DNA of 64,000 nucleotides from Pseudomonadota bacterium (GTDB lineage Bacteria; Pseudomonadota; Gammaproteobacteria; Burkholderiales; Rhodocyclaceae), in NCBI GenBank assembly GCA_018262095.1, contig JAGTRW010000009.1, positions 54,298 through 118,297 of the forward strand. The letters run 5' to 3'. Of the stretch, positions 56,079 to 64,000 are shown in pieces; position 1 is the stretch's first letter; every line of letters starts with the position of its first letter. Made by a program: the position numbers and the translations under genes. The notes below the pieces were generated by a model that was not told the origin of the DNA, searched no databases, and saw only the letters and a program-made list of their open reading frames with translations.

Positions 56079-57473
56079 CCGAGCCGGCGGCAAAGCGAGC
56101 ACGCTGAGCTTGCCGGCGCGCAGGAACTTGTTGATCAGGCGGTAGATGTCGGGGTCGAAGCCGACTTCACTTTCGCTTCGGGTTTGCAGCAGGTCGTGCA
56201 GCGCTGCTTCGTCGTGAACGCACCCCAGGTAGCGCCAGTGGTCGACCAGGTGAAAATCCTCGCGCATGCCGAATTCGTCGCGTTCGATCAGCGCCACCGG
56301 TCCTTTGTGCGGCCAGTCGGCGAGCTTGAACTTGGCCAGTGCGCTCATCAGTCGCGCGCTGTGCAGCGAAACCGCTTCCTTGCCGACGCAGACGCCGCGA
56401 CAGGCTTTCTGTTTGAAGGCGACACAGGCTTCTCCGGCTTTCGTCGCACCCAGCCCGAGCTGGCTATGGCACAGGCGGTGGGCCTCGGCTAGTTTGCGCA
56501 GCGCATGGACCGCCTCGCGCTGGTTCATGTAAAGGCCGAACAAGTCGGTGGCGCGCGAAAAATCGAGGTCGCGCGAATGGACGAGCTGCGGGCGAAAGTC
56601 GCCGTCGCCGTGCCGCACCAACTGCCATGAACACAGCTCATCGGCGGCTTGGCGCGCCGACGCTGACAGTTCGAACTCGTGCAGCCTGGCACCGAGTTCG
56701 CCGGCGGCTTCGCGCCACTCTATTTTCCAGGTGTTGCGCACCAGCGCCGTATCGCGGTTGGCCGGCGAGAAATGGGTCAGTACTTGCTGGCGCAGATTGC
56801 TGCTGCGTTTGCTGAGCAGCAGGCGGCCGTCCTCGGCGTACATGGCGTAGGCACCCGGCGCTTCGGGCAGATCGTCGATCAGCGCCGGGTCGATCTGGGC
56901 CGGCAACTCGGGGCGCCCGATAATTACCGCCACCGCTTTGCGGATGGTCTCAAGCGGCAGCAGCTCGTGCCAGCGCTGCCAGAGGTCCCAGAGGACCTGT
57001 GCGTCGGCGAGGGCGCGGTGGCGGTCGCCGACGACGGTAATCGAATAGCGCGCCAGCAAGGCGTCGAGGCTGTGGCGGTGGTATTCGGGAAAGAGCTTGC
57101 GCGACAGCTTGACGGTGCACAGGTTGGGCGAGCGAAAATCGATGCCAAGGCGCTTGAATTCGCGTTTGAGGAAGGTGTAGTCGAAGCGCGCGTTGTGCGC
57201 GATGAACAAGCGTCCGCGCAGTTTTTCAAGGACGAGTGGCGCGAGTTGTGCAAAGCTCGGTGCCGACGATACCATCGCCGTATCGATTCCTGTGAGTCCG
57301 GTAATGAAATCGGAAACTGGCGCTTCCGGATTGACCAGCGAACTCCACTCGCGAACGCCGTGTTGATCGACCTCGACGAAACCGATTTCGATGATCCGGT
57401 CGTTTGCGAAATTGGCGCCGGTGGTCTCCAGGTCGACAAAAATAAGGGGTTCGGGAGCCAGGAGCGGAGTCAT
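56043..57473 (-). CDS. DnaQ-like 3'-5' exonuclease fused to a degenerate GIY-YIG domain
   Basis: A 476-residue protein. N-terminal DEDDh exonuclease: FVDLETTGANFANDRIIEIG, HNARFDYTFLKREF and GDRHRALADAQVL. A UvrC/Cho-like GIY-YIG module follows (~200-280: EAPGAYAMYAEDGRLLLSKR), but GIY reads GAY and YVG reads LLS, so nuclease activity of that half is doubtful. The C-terminus resembles the Cho family (CHSQLGLGATKAGEACVAFK). ATG 57473 is the natural start; the open frame runs further upstream. Confidence 0.88.
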   Translation of the reverse strand: MTPLLAPEPLIFVDLETTGANFANDRIIEIGFVEVDQHGVREWSSLVNPEAPVSDFITGLTGIDTAMVSSAPSFAQLAPLVLEKLRGRLFIAHNARFDYTFLKREFKRLGIDFRSPNLCTVKLSRKLFPEYHRHSLDALLARYSITVVGDRHRALADAQVLWDLWQRWHELLPLETIRKAVAVIIGRPELPAQIDPALIDDLPEAPGAYAMYAEDGRLLLSKRSSNLRQQVLTHFSPANRDTALVRNTWKIEWREAAGELGARLHEFELSASARQAADELCSWQLVRHGDGDFRPQLVHSRDLDFSRATDLFGLYMNQREAVHALRKLAEAHRLCHSQLGLGATKAGEACVAFKQKACRGVCVGKEAVSLHSARLMSALAKFKLADWPHKGPVALIERDEFGMREDFHLVDHWRYLGCVHDEAALHDLLQTRSESEVGFDPDIYRLINKFLRAGKLSVLALPPARSLGQFEDDRLA

Positions 57474-57516
57474 TGAGTCGTAAGGTAGGTGCTGACGTTG
57501 ATTGCGGGAAATCTGC

Positions 57517-57543
57517 CGCTGGGCGATGAAATATCGCCCAGCG
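57517..57543. repeat. 11-bp inverted repeat upstream of the exonuclease gene
   Basis: CGCTGGGCGAT-GAAAT-ATCGCCCAGCG, a perfect 11-bp stem. On the plus strand CGATTTTT follows, so it looks like a terminator in that direction, although no plus-strand gene ends here. On the minus strand it would lie in the exonuclease leader. Confidence 0.5.
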
Positions 57544-57569
57544 CGATTTTTGCAGGATTCTACCCTTGT

Positions 57570-57602
57570 CGCGAGAAAATGCTGCGTTGAGCATTTCTCG
57601 CG
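57570..57602 (-). terminator. hairpin after the first TRAP operon
   Basis: CGCGAGAAATGCT pairs with AGCATTTTCTCGCG with a single bulge, 17 bases downstream of the dctM stop. There is no T-run, so termination strength is uncertain. Confidence 0.55.
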
Positions 57603-57618
57603 TCCGCCGCCCCGGCGA

Positions 57619-58905
57619 TTATCTGGCGCCAAACAGCAGGTTGGGCAGCCAGAGCGAAAGTTGCGGGATGAAGGAAACCAGCAGCAGCACGATGATATTG
57701 CCCGAAAGAAACGGGGCTATCGCACGGATCACCGAGGACAGCGGTGTCTTGGCGATATTGGCGCAGACGAACAGGCAAACGCCGACCGGCGGCGTGGTCA
57801 GTCCGATCATCAGATTGAGTACGGCGAAAGTCGCAAAGTGCACCGGGTCGATGCCGACGCCGATGGCCACCGCGAGCAAGGGGGGAAACAGGATGATCAG
57901 CGCGGCGATCGTCTCCATGAACATGCCGACGATCAGCAGCAAGATATTGATCAGGATGATGATCACGTACTTGTTGTCGCTGATCGACAGCATCGTTTTG
58001 GCGATGGTTTGCGGGATTTCCTCGTTGGCCATGATCCAGCCAAAGACGTTGGCGATGCCGACCAGCGCCAGTAGCGCGGCCGAGGTGATCGCGCTGTCGA
58101 TGAAGATCTTGGGCACTTCACGCAGCTTGATTCCCTTGTAGATGTAGACGCCGACGACGAAGGCATAGACGCAGGCGAGAACAGCGGTTTCAGTCGGCGT
58201 GACGACGCCGCTGAGCATTCCGCCGACGATCAGCGCGGTCAGCATCAGCGCCCAGAAGGCGCCGAGGAACGAATGCCACAGTTCCTTCCAGCCCTGCCAA
58301 GGTTGGCGCGGGTAGTCGTTCTTGACGGCCAGTACATAGCACACGAGCATCATGCCGAGACCGAGCAGAATGCCCGGGATCGCGCCGGCCATGAACATGC
58401 GGCCGACCGAGATGCCCGAGAGCGCGCCGACGATGATCATCGGCACGCTCGGCGGAATGATCGGCCCGACGGTCGACGCGGCGGCGGTGATCGCAGCGGC
58501 GAAAGCGATCGGATAGCCTTCCTTTTTCATCCCTGGAATCATCACCGCGCCGATCGACGCCGCTTCGGCAACGGCAGTCCCCGAAATCCCGGCGAACAGC
58601 ATCGAACCGGCGACGTTGGTCAGCCCGAGGCCGCCGCGGATCCAGCCGACGCCGGCGCTGGCGAAGCGGATGATGCGGTCGGTGATGCCGCCGCCGTTCA
58701 TCAGGCTGCCGGCCATGATGAAGCCCGGGATGCAGAGCAGCACGAAAGAATCAACGCCGGCGAAAATCTTCTGCGGGAAGACCACCAGCGGGATGTCGGC
58801 ATAGAGCACCAGGTAAGCGACCGACGAGACGCCAAGGCAAATGGCGACCGGGACGCCGATGATCAGGCAGAGGATGAACGTCGAAAAAAGGATCGTAATA
58901 CCCAT
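57619..58905 (-). CDS. TRAP transporter large permease DctM (system 1)
   Basis: A 428-residue permease with about 12 helices that carries a carboxylic acid with Na+. Family segments: IPGFIMAGSLMNGGGITDRI, FAGISGTAVAEAASIGAVMI, TVGPIIPPSVPMIIVG, and GLTTPPVGVCLFVCANIA. It starts one base after the dctQ stop. Last gene of system 1. Confidence 0.95.
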   Translation of the reverse strand: MGITILFSTFILCLIIGVPVAICLGVSSVAYLVLYADIPLVVFPQKIFAGVDSFVLLCIPGFIMAGSLMNGGGITDRIIRFASAGVGWIRGGLGLTNVAGSMLFAGISGTAVAEAASIGAVMIPGMKKEGYPIAFAAAITAAASTVGPIIPPSVPMIIVGALSGISVGRMFMAGAIPGILLGLGMMLVCYVLAVKNDYPRQPWQGWKELWHSFLGAFWALMLTALIVGGMLSGVVTPTETAVLACVYAFVVGVYIYKGIKLREVPKIFIDSAITSAALLALVGIANVFGWIMANEEIPQTIAKTMLSISDNKYVIIILINILLLIVGMFMETIAALIILFPPLLAVAIGVGIDPVHFATFAVLNLMIGLTTPPVGVCLFVCANIAKTPLSSVIRAIAPFLSGNIIVLLLVSFIPQLSLWLPNLLFGAR

Positions 58906-58906
58906 G

Positions 58907-59410
58907 TCATGCCTTAAGCGGATCGTGAGGCGTCAATTCCGTTTCGGGGACGCCCAACAGGATTTCGAGGAATTTGACCAGTCCGAAAACGCCGAGCAGG
59001 ACGGCGAAAAACAGCATCGAGGCGAAAACGTATTGCATTTGAAGCTCGAGCGACGGTGACGTCTGCATCGCGCCGAGCTGGGTGAATTCCCAGGCGCCGG
59101 GAACCAGCATGAAGCCAAACAGCGACACCAGCGCCGCTGAAGCGAGTTCGCAAAAGCGGCGCATCGGCTTGGGCATGATCATCAGCGCCAGATCGACATT
59201 GACCAGGTCGCCGGTGAGCACCGAGGCGCCGACACCGAGGCCGAGAATGTACATCAGCGTCAGGCGCGAGACTTCTTCGGTCCACAGCGGCGGCTGTGAC
59301 ATGAAGGTACGCGCAAACACCTGGACGACGACGGCGACGATCATGACGCTGAAGACCATGAAAATGGCCCACTTGATCAATCGTTCGAGTTTTTTCAGCA
59401 AACCGACCAT
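58907..59410 (-). CDS. TRAP transporter small permease DctQ (system 1)
   Basis: A 167-residue four-helix protein. The FARTFMSQPPLWTEEVSRLT segment is the DctQ hallmark (W-x-E-E), and a C-terminal helix runs through MLFFAVLLGVFGLVKFLEIL. It associates with DctM. 74 bases separate it from dctP, with a hairpin in the gap. Confidence 0.93.
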   Translation of the reverse strand: MVGLLKKLERLIKWAIFMVFSVMIVAVVVQVFARTFMSQPPLWTEEVSRLTLMYILGLGVGASVLTGDLVNVDLALMIMPKPMRRFCELASAALVSLFGFMLVPGAWEFTQLGAMQTSPSLELQMQYVFASMLFFAVLLGVFGLVKFLEILLGVPETELTPHDPLKA

Positions 59411-59444
59411 TTTCTGGCTTCCTGTCGATAGATTATTCTTTGCT

Positions 59445-59479
59445 GCCTGTCAGGACGACGACCGGCCGTCCCGACAGGC
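59445..59479 (-). terminator. hairpin between dctP and dctQ of TRAP system 1
   Basis: Read on the minus strand, GCCTGTCGGGACG and CGTCCTGACAGGC form a 13-bp stem with one mismatch and a 9-base loop. Such hairpins after the binding-protein gene can stabilise its mRNA or attenuate the permease genes; an attenuator role is inference. Confidence 0.6.
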
Positions 59480-59484
59480 GAGGC

Positions 59485-60465
59485 TTAGTCAGCGTAGAGC
59501 TTCTGGATGATCGGCTTGAGTTCTTCCTTCGACGAGGCCATCACCGCTTCCTTGGCCTTCTTGGCAAAACCGGACTGGTCGGTCTCGATGAAAGTCATCC
59601 CCTTGGCCTTGAGCTCGGCTTCGAGCTTCTGTTCATCGGCCAGATAGAGTTGACGCTCATAGACCTGCGCACGCTTGGCGGCTTCCTGAAGCGCCACCTT
59701 CTGCTCGGCGTTGAGCTTGTTGTACGATTTCTCGCCAATCGCCAGGTAGATCCACGAGCGGACGTGCTCGGTGCGGTTGACGTACTTCTGGACTTCGAAG
59801 AAGCTCGCCGACTTGATCAGCGCCAGCGGGTTTTCCTGGGCGTCGATGACGCCGGTCTGCAAGGAGGTAAAGACCTCGCCGAAGGCCATCGGCGTCGGTT
59901 GCGCGCCGACGCCGCGCCAGAACTGCATGAAAATCGGCACGTTCGGAACGCGCATCTTGAGACCCTTGACATCATCGACGCTCTTGATCGGTTTGTTCGA
60001 CGTCAGGTTGCGCGGGCCGCGAGCGAAATAGGCCAGGGGAATCACTTTGGCCTTTTCGATGATGTCCTTCTTGATTTCTTCGCCGAGCGGTCCGTTGACC
60101 GCCTTGTCCATTTCGGCCATGTTCTTGAATGCATACGGAACGGCCAGCAACGCCGCCTTGGGCGCCCAGTTCTGCAGCGATTCGCCGGTGATCAGCATGT
60201 CGGCGGTGCCGAGCTGCATGCCGTTGATCAGATCCATTTCCTTGCCCAGCGCGTCGTTGGCGAAGACCTTGACCTCGACGGTTCCCTTGCTCAGCGCCTT
60301 GACCTCTTCGGCAAACTTGAGAGATCCCTTGTGCCAGGAGTTTTCTTCGTTGGCCAGGTGGCCGAGCTTCAAGGTGACGTTGGCGGCGTACAGCGTACCG
60401 GAGCAGGCCAGGGCAAAGGCAGACAGGGTGACGATGCGAGCAATTCTTCCGTTAAGACGAAACAT
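59485..60465 (-). CDS. TRAP transporter substrate-binding protein DctP (system 1)
   Basis: A 326-residue periplasmic protein with a signal peptide (ARIVTLSAFALACSGTLYAA). The substrate-carboxylate arginine lies in GLKMRVPNVPIFMQFWRGVG, followed by PTPMAFGEVFTSLQTGVIDA, the DctP signature. It resembles sugar-acid binders (an ENP segment after the signature), consistent with the enolase superfamily gene nearby, but the ligand is not certain. Confidence 0.93.
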   Translation of the reverse strand: MFRLNGRIARIVTLSAFALACSGTLYAANVTLKLGHLANEENSWHKGSLKFAEEVKALSKGTVEVKVFANDALGKEMDLINGMQLGTADMLITGESLQNWAPKAALLAVPYAFKNMAEMDKAVNGPLGEEIKKDIIEKAKVIPLAYFARGPRNLTSNKPIKSVDDVKGLKMRVPNVPIFMQFWRGVGAQPTPMAFGEVFTSLQTGVIDAQENPLALIKSASFFEVQKYVNRTEHVRSWIYLAIGEKSYNKLNAEQKVALQEAAKRAQVYERQLYLADEQKLEAELKAKGMTFIETDQSGFAKKAKEAVMASSKEELKPIIQKLYAD

Positions 60466-60565
60466 TTTTCTCTCCTGGGGCGACGTTAGAAAACAAGGGT
60501 TGAGTTACCAAGCACATCAGAAACATCCTTCATTGTGTATTTCGGTATGCAGAGAATGTTTCAGT

Positions 60566-60578
60566 TTGGTGTGACCAA
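60566..60578. promoter_or_regulatory. GntR-type palindrome upstream of TRAP system 1
   Basis: TTGGT-GTG-ACCAA, a perfect 5-bp inverted repeat with a 3-base centre, about 100 bases upstream of the dctP start. It fits the FadR/UxuR-type GntR consensus (TGGTnnnACCA), known for sugar-acid regulators. Confidence 0.6.
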
Positions 60579-60595
60579 TCGGGTCAAGACGACTG

Positions 60596-60607
60596 GTATG
60601 GTAGGAC
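60596..60607. repeat. GTATGGTAG motif, copy 1
   Basis: GTATGGTAGGAC, about 130 bases upstream of dctP of system 1. Two further copies flank the dctP2/enolase divergent promoter (63609 and 63765). A shared regulator is suspected. Confidence 0.5.
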
Positions 60608-60701
60608 GTTTGATGATTGGGCGCAATACTCCAAGCGTTCGATAATTGCGAAATTTTTACGCAATGGAAGCGCCTGCTGCAGCAATCAAAAAGGCCGAAA
60701 T

Positions 60702-60735
60702 GAAAAAGAAAAAGCCGACGCTGGCGCGCCGGCTT
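60702..60735 (-). terminator. Rho-independent terminator after TRAP system 2
   Basis: On the minus strand AAGCCGGCGCGCCAGCGTCG closes with GGCTT and is followed by TTTTCTTTTTC. The stem is AAGCCG/CGGCTT with inner pairs. It lies 37 bases downstream of the dctM stop of system 2. Confidence 0.8.
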
Positions 60736-60771
60736 GGATAATGCTATTGGCTTGAAACGGCAATAGGCAAC

Positions 60772-62058
60772 TTATCCTGGCCCGAAGACCATGTTCGGCA
60801 GGAACAGCACGCTGGTCGGCCAGGCAATCATCAGGACGACCAAGGCGATGACTGCCAGGAGCAGCGGTAGTGCTTCCAGCGTGTATTCGTCCATCGGGCA
60901 TTTGAGCATGCCGCAGACCGTGAACATCGCGACGCCGACCGGCGGCGTCATTCCGCCAAGTGTCACGCAGGTCATCATCACCAGCCCGAAGTGCACCGGG
61001 TCGATGCCGACTTTGGTGATGATCGGCACCAGAATCGGCGTTAGCAGCAGAACGATCACGGTGCTTTCAAGGAACATGCCGAGAACGATAACGAAGACGA
61101 TCAAGAGCAGCATCAGCGCGATCTTGTTGCTGGTGATGCCGACCAGGAAAGCGGCGGCCGACTGCGGTACCCCTTCGAGCGTAATCATGTAACCGATCAT
61201 CGACGAGAACATGATGATCAGCATGATCATGCCGATATCTGAAACGCTATGGCTCAAAGCATTGAGCAGGCTCTTGATGGTCAATTCGCGGTAGACGAAC
61301 ATGCCGACGAAAATTGCATAGGCGACCGCGAACGCGCCGGCTTCGGATGGCGTGAAGAAGCCGTAACGGATACCGACGATCAGCAGGATCGGGAACATCA
61401 AGGCCCATTTGCATTCCCAAACGCTGCTGGCGATCGTCTTGACTGAGGGGAACTCCTTCAAGACAGGCTCGTAGCCGCGTTTGCAGGCGATCCAATAGGC
61501 CATTCCCATGAGGATGATGGTCATCAGGACGCCGGGGACGACGCCGCCGACAAACAGCCGCCCGATCGAGATATTGCCCATGAAGCCGTAGAGGATCAGG
61601 CCGATGCTCGGCGGAATGGTTGCCGTGATCAGCGAGCCGACCGAGATGACCGCGCTGGCGTAGCCCCGCGTATAACCGCTTTCAAGCATCGCCGGCCCGA
61701 GAATCCGCGCTTCCATCGCGGCGTCAGCGACGGCCGATCCGGAAACGCCGCCCATCAGCGCGCTGAGCATGATTGCCACCTGCGCCAGCCCGCCGCGCAT
61801 CCAGCCGGTCAGCACGGTGGACAACTTGATCAAGCGCGCAGTGATTCCCGATTCGTTCATCAGATGCCCGGCGAAGACGAACAGCGGTACCGCGAGCAAA
61901 GGGAATGACTGAGTGACGGTGGTGATTTTCTGGATGGCGATCATCGGCGGTACTGGCCCGAAGAGGTAGAACATCACCGCAGAAATGCCGATGGCAAAGG
62001 CGACAGGCATGCCCATGAACATCAGAAAGAGAAACAAAAGTGTAAGTATGCCGCTCAT
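60772..62058 (-). CDS. TRAP transporter large permease DctM (system 2)
   Basis: A 428-residue permease, same size as that of system 1 but clearly different in sequence. Segments: FAIGISAVMFYLFGPVPPMI, VFAGHLMNESGITARLIKLS, GGVSGSAVADAAMEARILGP, ATIPPSIGLILYGFMG, and GGMTPPVGVAMFTVCGM. It starts one base after dctQ. Confidence 0.95.
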   Translation of the reverse strand: MSGILTLLFLFLMFMGMPVAFAIGISAVMFYLFGPVPPMIAIQKITTVTQSFPLLAVPLFVFAGHLMNESGITARLIKLSTVLTGWMRGGLAQVAIMLSALMGGVSGSAVADAAMEARILGPAMLESGYTRGYASAVISVGSLITATIPPSIGLILYGFMGNISIGRLFVGGVVPGVLMTIILMGMAYWIACKRGYEPVLKEFPSVKTIASSVWECKWALMFPILLIVGIRYGFFTPSEAGAFAVAYAIFVGMFVYRELTIKSLLNALSHSVSDIGMIMLIIMFSSMIGYMITLEGVPQSAAAFLVGITSNKIALMLLLIVFVIVLGMFLESTVIVLLLTPILVPIITKVGIDPVHFGLVMMTCVTLGGMTPPVGVAMFTVCGMLKCPMDEYTLEALPLLLAVIALVVLMIAWPTSVLFLPNMVFGPG

Positions 62059-62059
62059 C

Positions 62060-62554
62060 TTAGATCACCGTCCCGTCATGGCCTTCGAGTGAAAGGGTTT
62101 CGCGTCCGGTCAAGCCGAGGAATAGACGCCGCAAAGTGGTGGCCAGCATCAGTGCGCAACCGGCCGGGATCGCCGAAGTGATCCAGCTGTAGCTGATGCC
62201 GATATCGCCGAGTTCGCGCTCCATGTTCATCAGCGTCAGTTGCGTGCCGTACCAGATGAGCATGGCCAGGAAGGCGGCGATCGCAAACAGCCAGACGATG
62301 GCAATCTGTCGTCGGGTCGCTGACGAAAAATGGCGCACCACGATGTCGATCTCGATGTGGGCGTTCTTCTTCATCGCCAGATCGGCACCCAGCATGCAGG
62401 CCCAGACGAAACTGAGCTGCGCCAGATCGACCGCCCAGATCAACGGGTGGCCGAGGGTCCGGGTTACCGCGCCGACCAGTACGAAGAACGAGGTGCCAGC
62501 GAAAAACGCCATGGCCAGGCGTTCCTCTAGCTTGACTAAATTATTGCTTGCCAT
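62060..62554 (-). CDS. TRAP transporter small permease DctQ (system 2)
   Basis: A 164-residue four-helix protein with GHPLIWAVDLAQLSFVWACM and NAHIEIDIVVRHF, typical of DctQ. ATG 62554 follows GAGGAAGG; the frame is open to 62575 but that start lacks a ribosome-binding site and would overlap dctP. Confidence 0.9.
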   Translation of the reverse strand: MASNNLVKLEERLAMAFFAGTSFFVLVGAVTRTLGHPLIWAVDLAQLSFVWACMLGADLAMKKNAHIEIDIVVRHFSSATRRQIAIVWLFAIAAFLAMLIWYGTQLTLMNMERELGDIGISYSWITSAIPAGCALMLATTLRRLFLGLTGRETLSLEGHDGTVI

Positions 62555-62564
62555 GGCGCCTTCC

Positions 62565-63539
62565 TCAACGACCAAGGATTACATTGACTTGCTTGCGCAG
62601 CTCGGTATAGCCGAGCTTTTCATAGACCACACTGGTCGATGCGACGAAAGGCTTGATGTCGATTTCGCTGATCTTTACCCCTTTTTCGGTCATCAGTTTT
62701 TCGTAATTCTTGAGCGAGTCGATGGTCGCATTCGATGCCGTGTCGCCGGCTTTGAGGGCTTCTTCCTTGACAATCGTCTGCAGGTCCGCCGGCAGCTTGT
62801 CGAACCAGGCCTTGGAGCCGACCAGACCGGTGATCAATTGAATATGCCCGGTTTTGGTGATGTTCTTGATCACTTCGAACAGGCGTTGACCATAGGTCGC
62901 CGGGTGCTGTGCCTCGGCTGCATCGATCGCCTTCATCTGCAGTGCCGAATAGACTTCGGCCCAGGGCATCGGTGTTGGCGTGGCGCCCATGGCGCGAATC
63001 GTCTCAAGCCATACCGGGGCGCCCGGTGTACGCATGCGCACGCCGGCCAGGTCGGCCGGCTTGGTGACCGGCATCATGGTCAGCAAGTGGCGGTCGCCCT
63101 GATACCAGTTGAACGAGAGAATCTGATGGCCCGACGCGGTGCGCAGCTTTTGACTCCAACCTTCAAACAGCGGCGAAGTCACGACCTTGCGCATTTCTGC
63201 GAAATTATTGGCGAGATAAGGCGCGCCAAGTACGCCGAATTCCTTGACGAACGGTGCCAGACGGCCGCCATCGACGAGGACCGCGACCCCCGCGCCAGCG
63301 CGTGCCTGTTCAAGCACGTCTTCATCCGGGCCGAGTTGCGAACTGGGAAACAGCTTGACTTCAATCTTCCCGGCAGATCGTTTTTCCACTTCGGCTTTGA
63401 ACTGGTTCAAGCCCTTGAACATCGGGTCTTCGGCAGTCAGCGATGAGCTGACATTGAGCTTGTATTCCCCGGCGGCGTTGGCCCCGGAACAGACCGCAAG
63501 TCCTGCGGCGACTGATAACAGCAACATCATTTTTTTCAT
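62565..63539 (-). CDS. TRAP transporter substrate-binding protein DctP (system 2)
   Basis: A 324-residue periplasmic binding protein with a signal peptide (KKMMLLLSVAAGLAVCSGAN then A). Carboxylate-binding arginine in GVRMRTPGAPVWLETIRAMG, followed by PTPMPWAEVYSALQMKAIDA. First gene of system 2, divergent from an RspA-like enolase superfamily gene, so an aldonic or uronic acid is the likely substrate. Ligand inferred from context only. Confidence 0.93.
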   Translation of the reverse strand: MKKMMLLLSVAAGLAVCSGANAAGEYKLNVSSSLTAEDPMFKGLNQFKAEVEKRSAGKIEVKLFPSSQLGPDEDVLEQARAGAGVAVLVDGGRLAPFVKEFGVLGAPYLANNFAEMRKVVTSPLFEGWSQKLRTASGHQILSFNWYQGDRHLLTMMPVTKPADLAGVRMRTPGAPVWLETIRAMGATPTPMPWAEVYSALQMKAIDAAEAQHPATYGQRLFEVIKNITKTGHIQLITGLVGSKAWFDKLPADLQTIVKEEALKAGDTASNATIDSLKNYEKLMTEKGVKISEIDIKPFVASTSVVYEKLGYTELRKQVNVILGR

Positions 63540-63608
63540 GAGAGATTGACTCCGAATATTGTATTGGTTGATAGGCTTGTTATGAGCTTCTGCTGCGTTG
63601 AGGCACTT

Positions 63609-63620
63609 GTATGGTAGTAC
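63609..63620. repeat. GTATGGTAG motif, copy 2
   Basis: GTATGGTAGTAC, 70 bases upstream of dctP of system 2. It contains GT-N3-AC, the core of FadR-type GntR sites. Confidence 0.5.
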
Positions 63621-63764
63621 GTTTCAAATGGCCGTGCAAGATAGATAAGGTGTAATTTTTACGGCGTTTGTCGATCTTTGTTCGCCATTTTTTGGCCTGC
63701 TTGACCTTGTTGTGGGGGGATTTGCTGTGCAATATGGCGTTTTTGCTTATTATTGAGTATTCTA

Positions 63765-63776
63765 GTATGGTAGTGC
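63765..63776. repeat. GTATGGTAG motif, copy 3
   Basis: GTATGGTAGTGC, 61 bases upstream of the enolase superfamily gene start. It shares its first ten bases with copy 2. Confidence 0.5.
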
Positions 63777-63836
63777 CCATTGGTCAGCTCAGCAGCCAAA
63801 TGGTTTGGCGGTGGGCTATTGAAAAGGAGATCAAAA

Positions 63837-64000
63837 TGAAAATTGTGAGTGCTGAAGTGATTGTTTGTTGCCCGGGGCGCAACTTCGTCACGCTGAAAAT
63901 TACGACCGATGACGGAGTGACCGGCATTGGCGATGGCACGCTCAACGGTCGCGAATTGGCGGTGGCGTCGTACCTCAAGGATCACGTGTGCCCGCTGCTG
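63837..64000 (+). CDS. enolase superfamily (RspA/mannonate dehydratase-like), N-terminal part
   Basis: The first 54 codons of a gene cut by the right edge: [20 protein letters not shown], then [20 protein letters not shown] and [15 protein letters not shown]. This is the N-terminal cap of the D-mannonate dehydratase/RspA group. It would dehydrate a sugar acid such as mannonate or gluconate. AAAAGGAG lies just upstream of the ATG. Divergent from TRAP system 2, its likely supplier of substrate. Confidence 0.85.

Larger units (their letters stand above)
60466..60771. other. 306-base spacer between the two TRAP operons
   Basis: Contains the promoter side of TRAP system 1 with a GntR-like palindrome and a GTATGGTAG motif, and the terminator of TRAP system 2, each listed separately. 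No gene was seen. Confidence 0.6.

Overview
This window looks like a chromosomal segment of a betaproteobacterium, most likely of the Rhodocyclales type. The DNA is GC-rich and tightly packed. The housekeeping block ygfZ / mltG-tmk-holB-pilZ-tatD and the many PAS/REC/HD-GYP signalling proteins are typical of that group. The taxonomic call is an inference from gene content and order, not from a marker gene. No rRNA, tRNA, CRISPR array, intact insertion sequence or prophage was seen.

Layout. 1-7444 (+): the end of a sensor kinase, a NitT/TauT-type periplasmic binding protein, then a complete citrate lyase operon citC-citD-(PPC/DUF296 protein)-citE-citF-citX-citG. 7420-15488 (-): the high-affinity K+ ATPase and its two-component system, orfX-kdpF-kdpA-kdpB-kdpC-kdpD-kdpE, including two 30-residue membrane peptides. 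16024-21261: a small secreted protein, a CC/Se-motif protein, carbon starvation permease CstA and the LytS/LytTR (BtsSR-like) pair that probably controls it. 21351-24939: a TVP38 membrane protein, an ArsS-like radical SAM protein, a small winged-helix-like protein and an NhaD-type antiporter.

25330-37000 is a dense signalling island of seven genes (three histidine kinases, one lone receiver, two HD-GYP proteins, one EAL protein with a degenerate GGDEF). Its predicted outputs all degrade cyclic-di-GMP. 37121-39837 (-): a zinc/manganese-type ABC transporter with a small histidine-containing membrane peptide and a perfect palindromic operator candidate. 39929-42638: a two-RCK K+ channel protein, tadA and an L,D-transpeptidase.

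42640-43620 holds fossils of an outer-membrane barrel protein and a diheme cytochrome c, next to an intact HiPIP. 44442-49328: a GntR-type regulator divergent from acnD-prpF (2-methylcitrate dehydratase and 2-methylaconitate isomerase), with a 20-bp direct repeat between them. 49570-57473: the housekeeping block (NRDE protein, YgfZ, MltG, Tmk, HolB, PilZ, TatD, ankyrin protein, DnaQ-like exonuclease). 57619-63539 (-): two consecutive DctPQM TRAP transporters; 63837 to the edge (+): the start of an RspA/mannonate-dehydratase-like enolase superfamily gene, suggesting sugar-acid uptake and breakdown.

Physiological reading (inference): an organism living on organic and sugar acids. It cleaves citrate to acetate and oxaloacetate, imports pyruvate-like substrates through CstA under two-component control, handles propionate-derived 2-methylcitrate, and imports acids by TRAP systems. 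It carries extensive K+ homeostasis and c-di-GMP control. The most informative new signals are regulatory: a BtsR-type tandem site before cstA, GntR-type motifs shared by the TRAP loci, the acnD direct repeats, and the metal-transporter palindrome.
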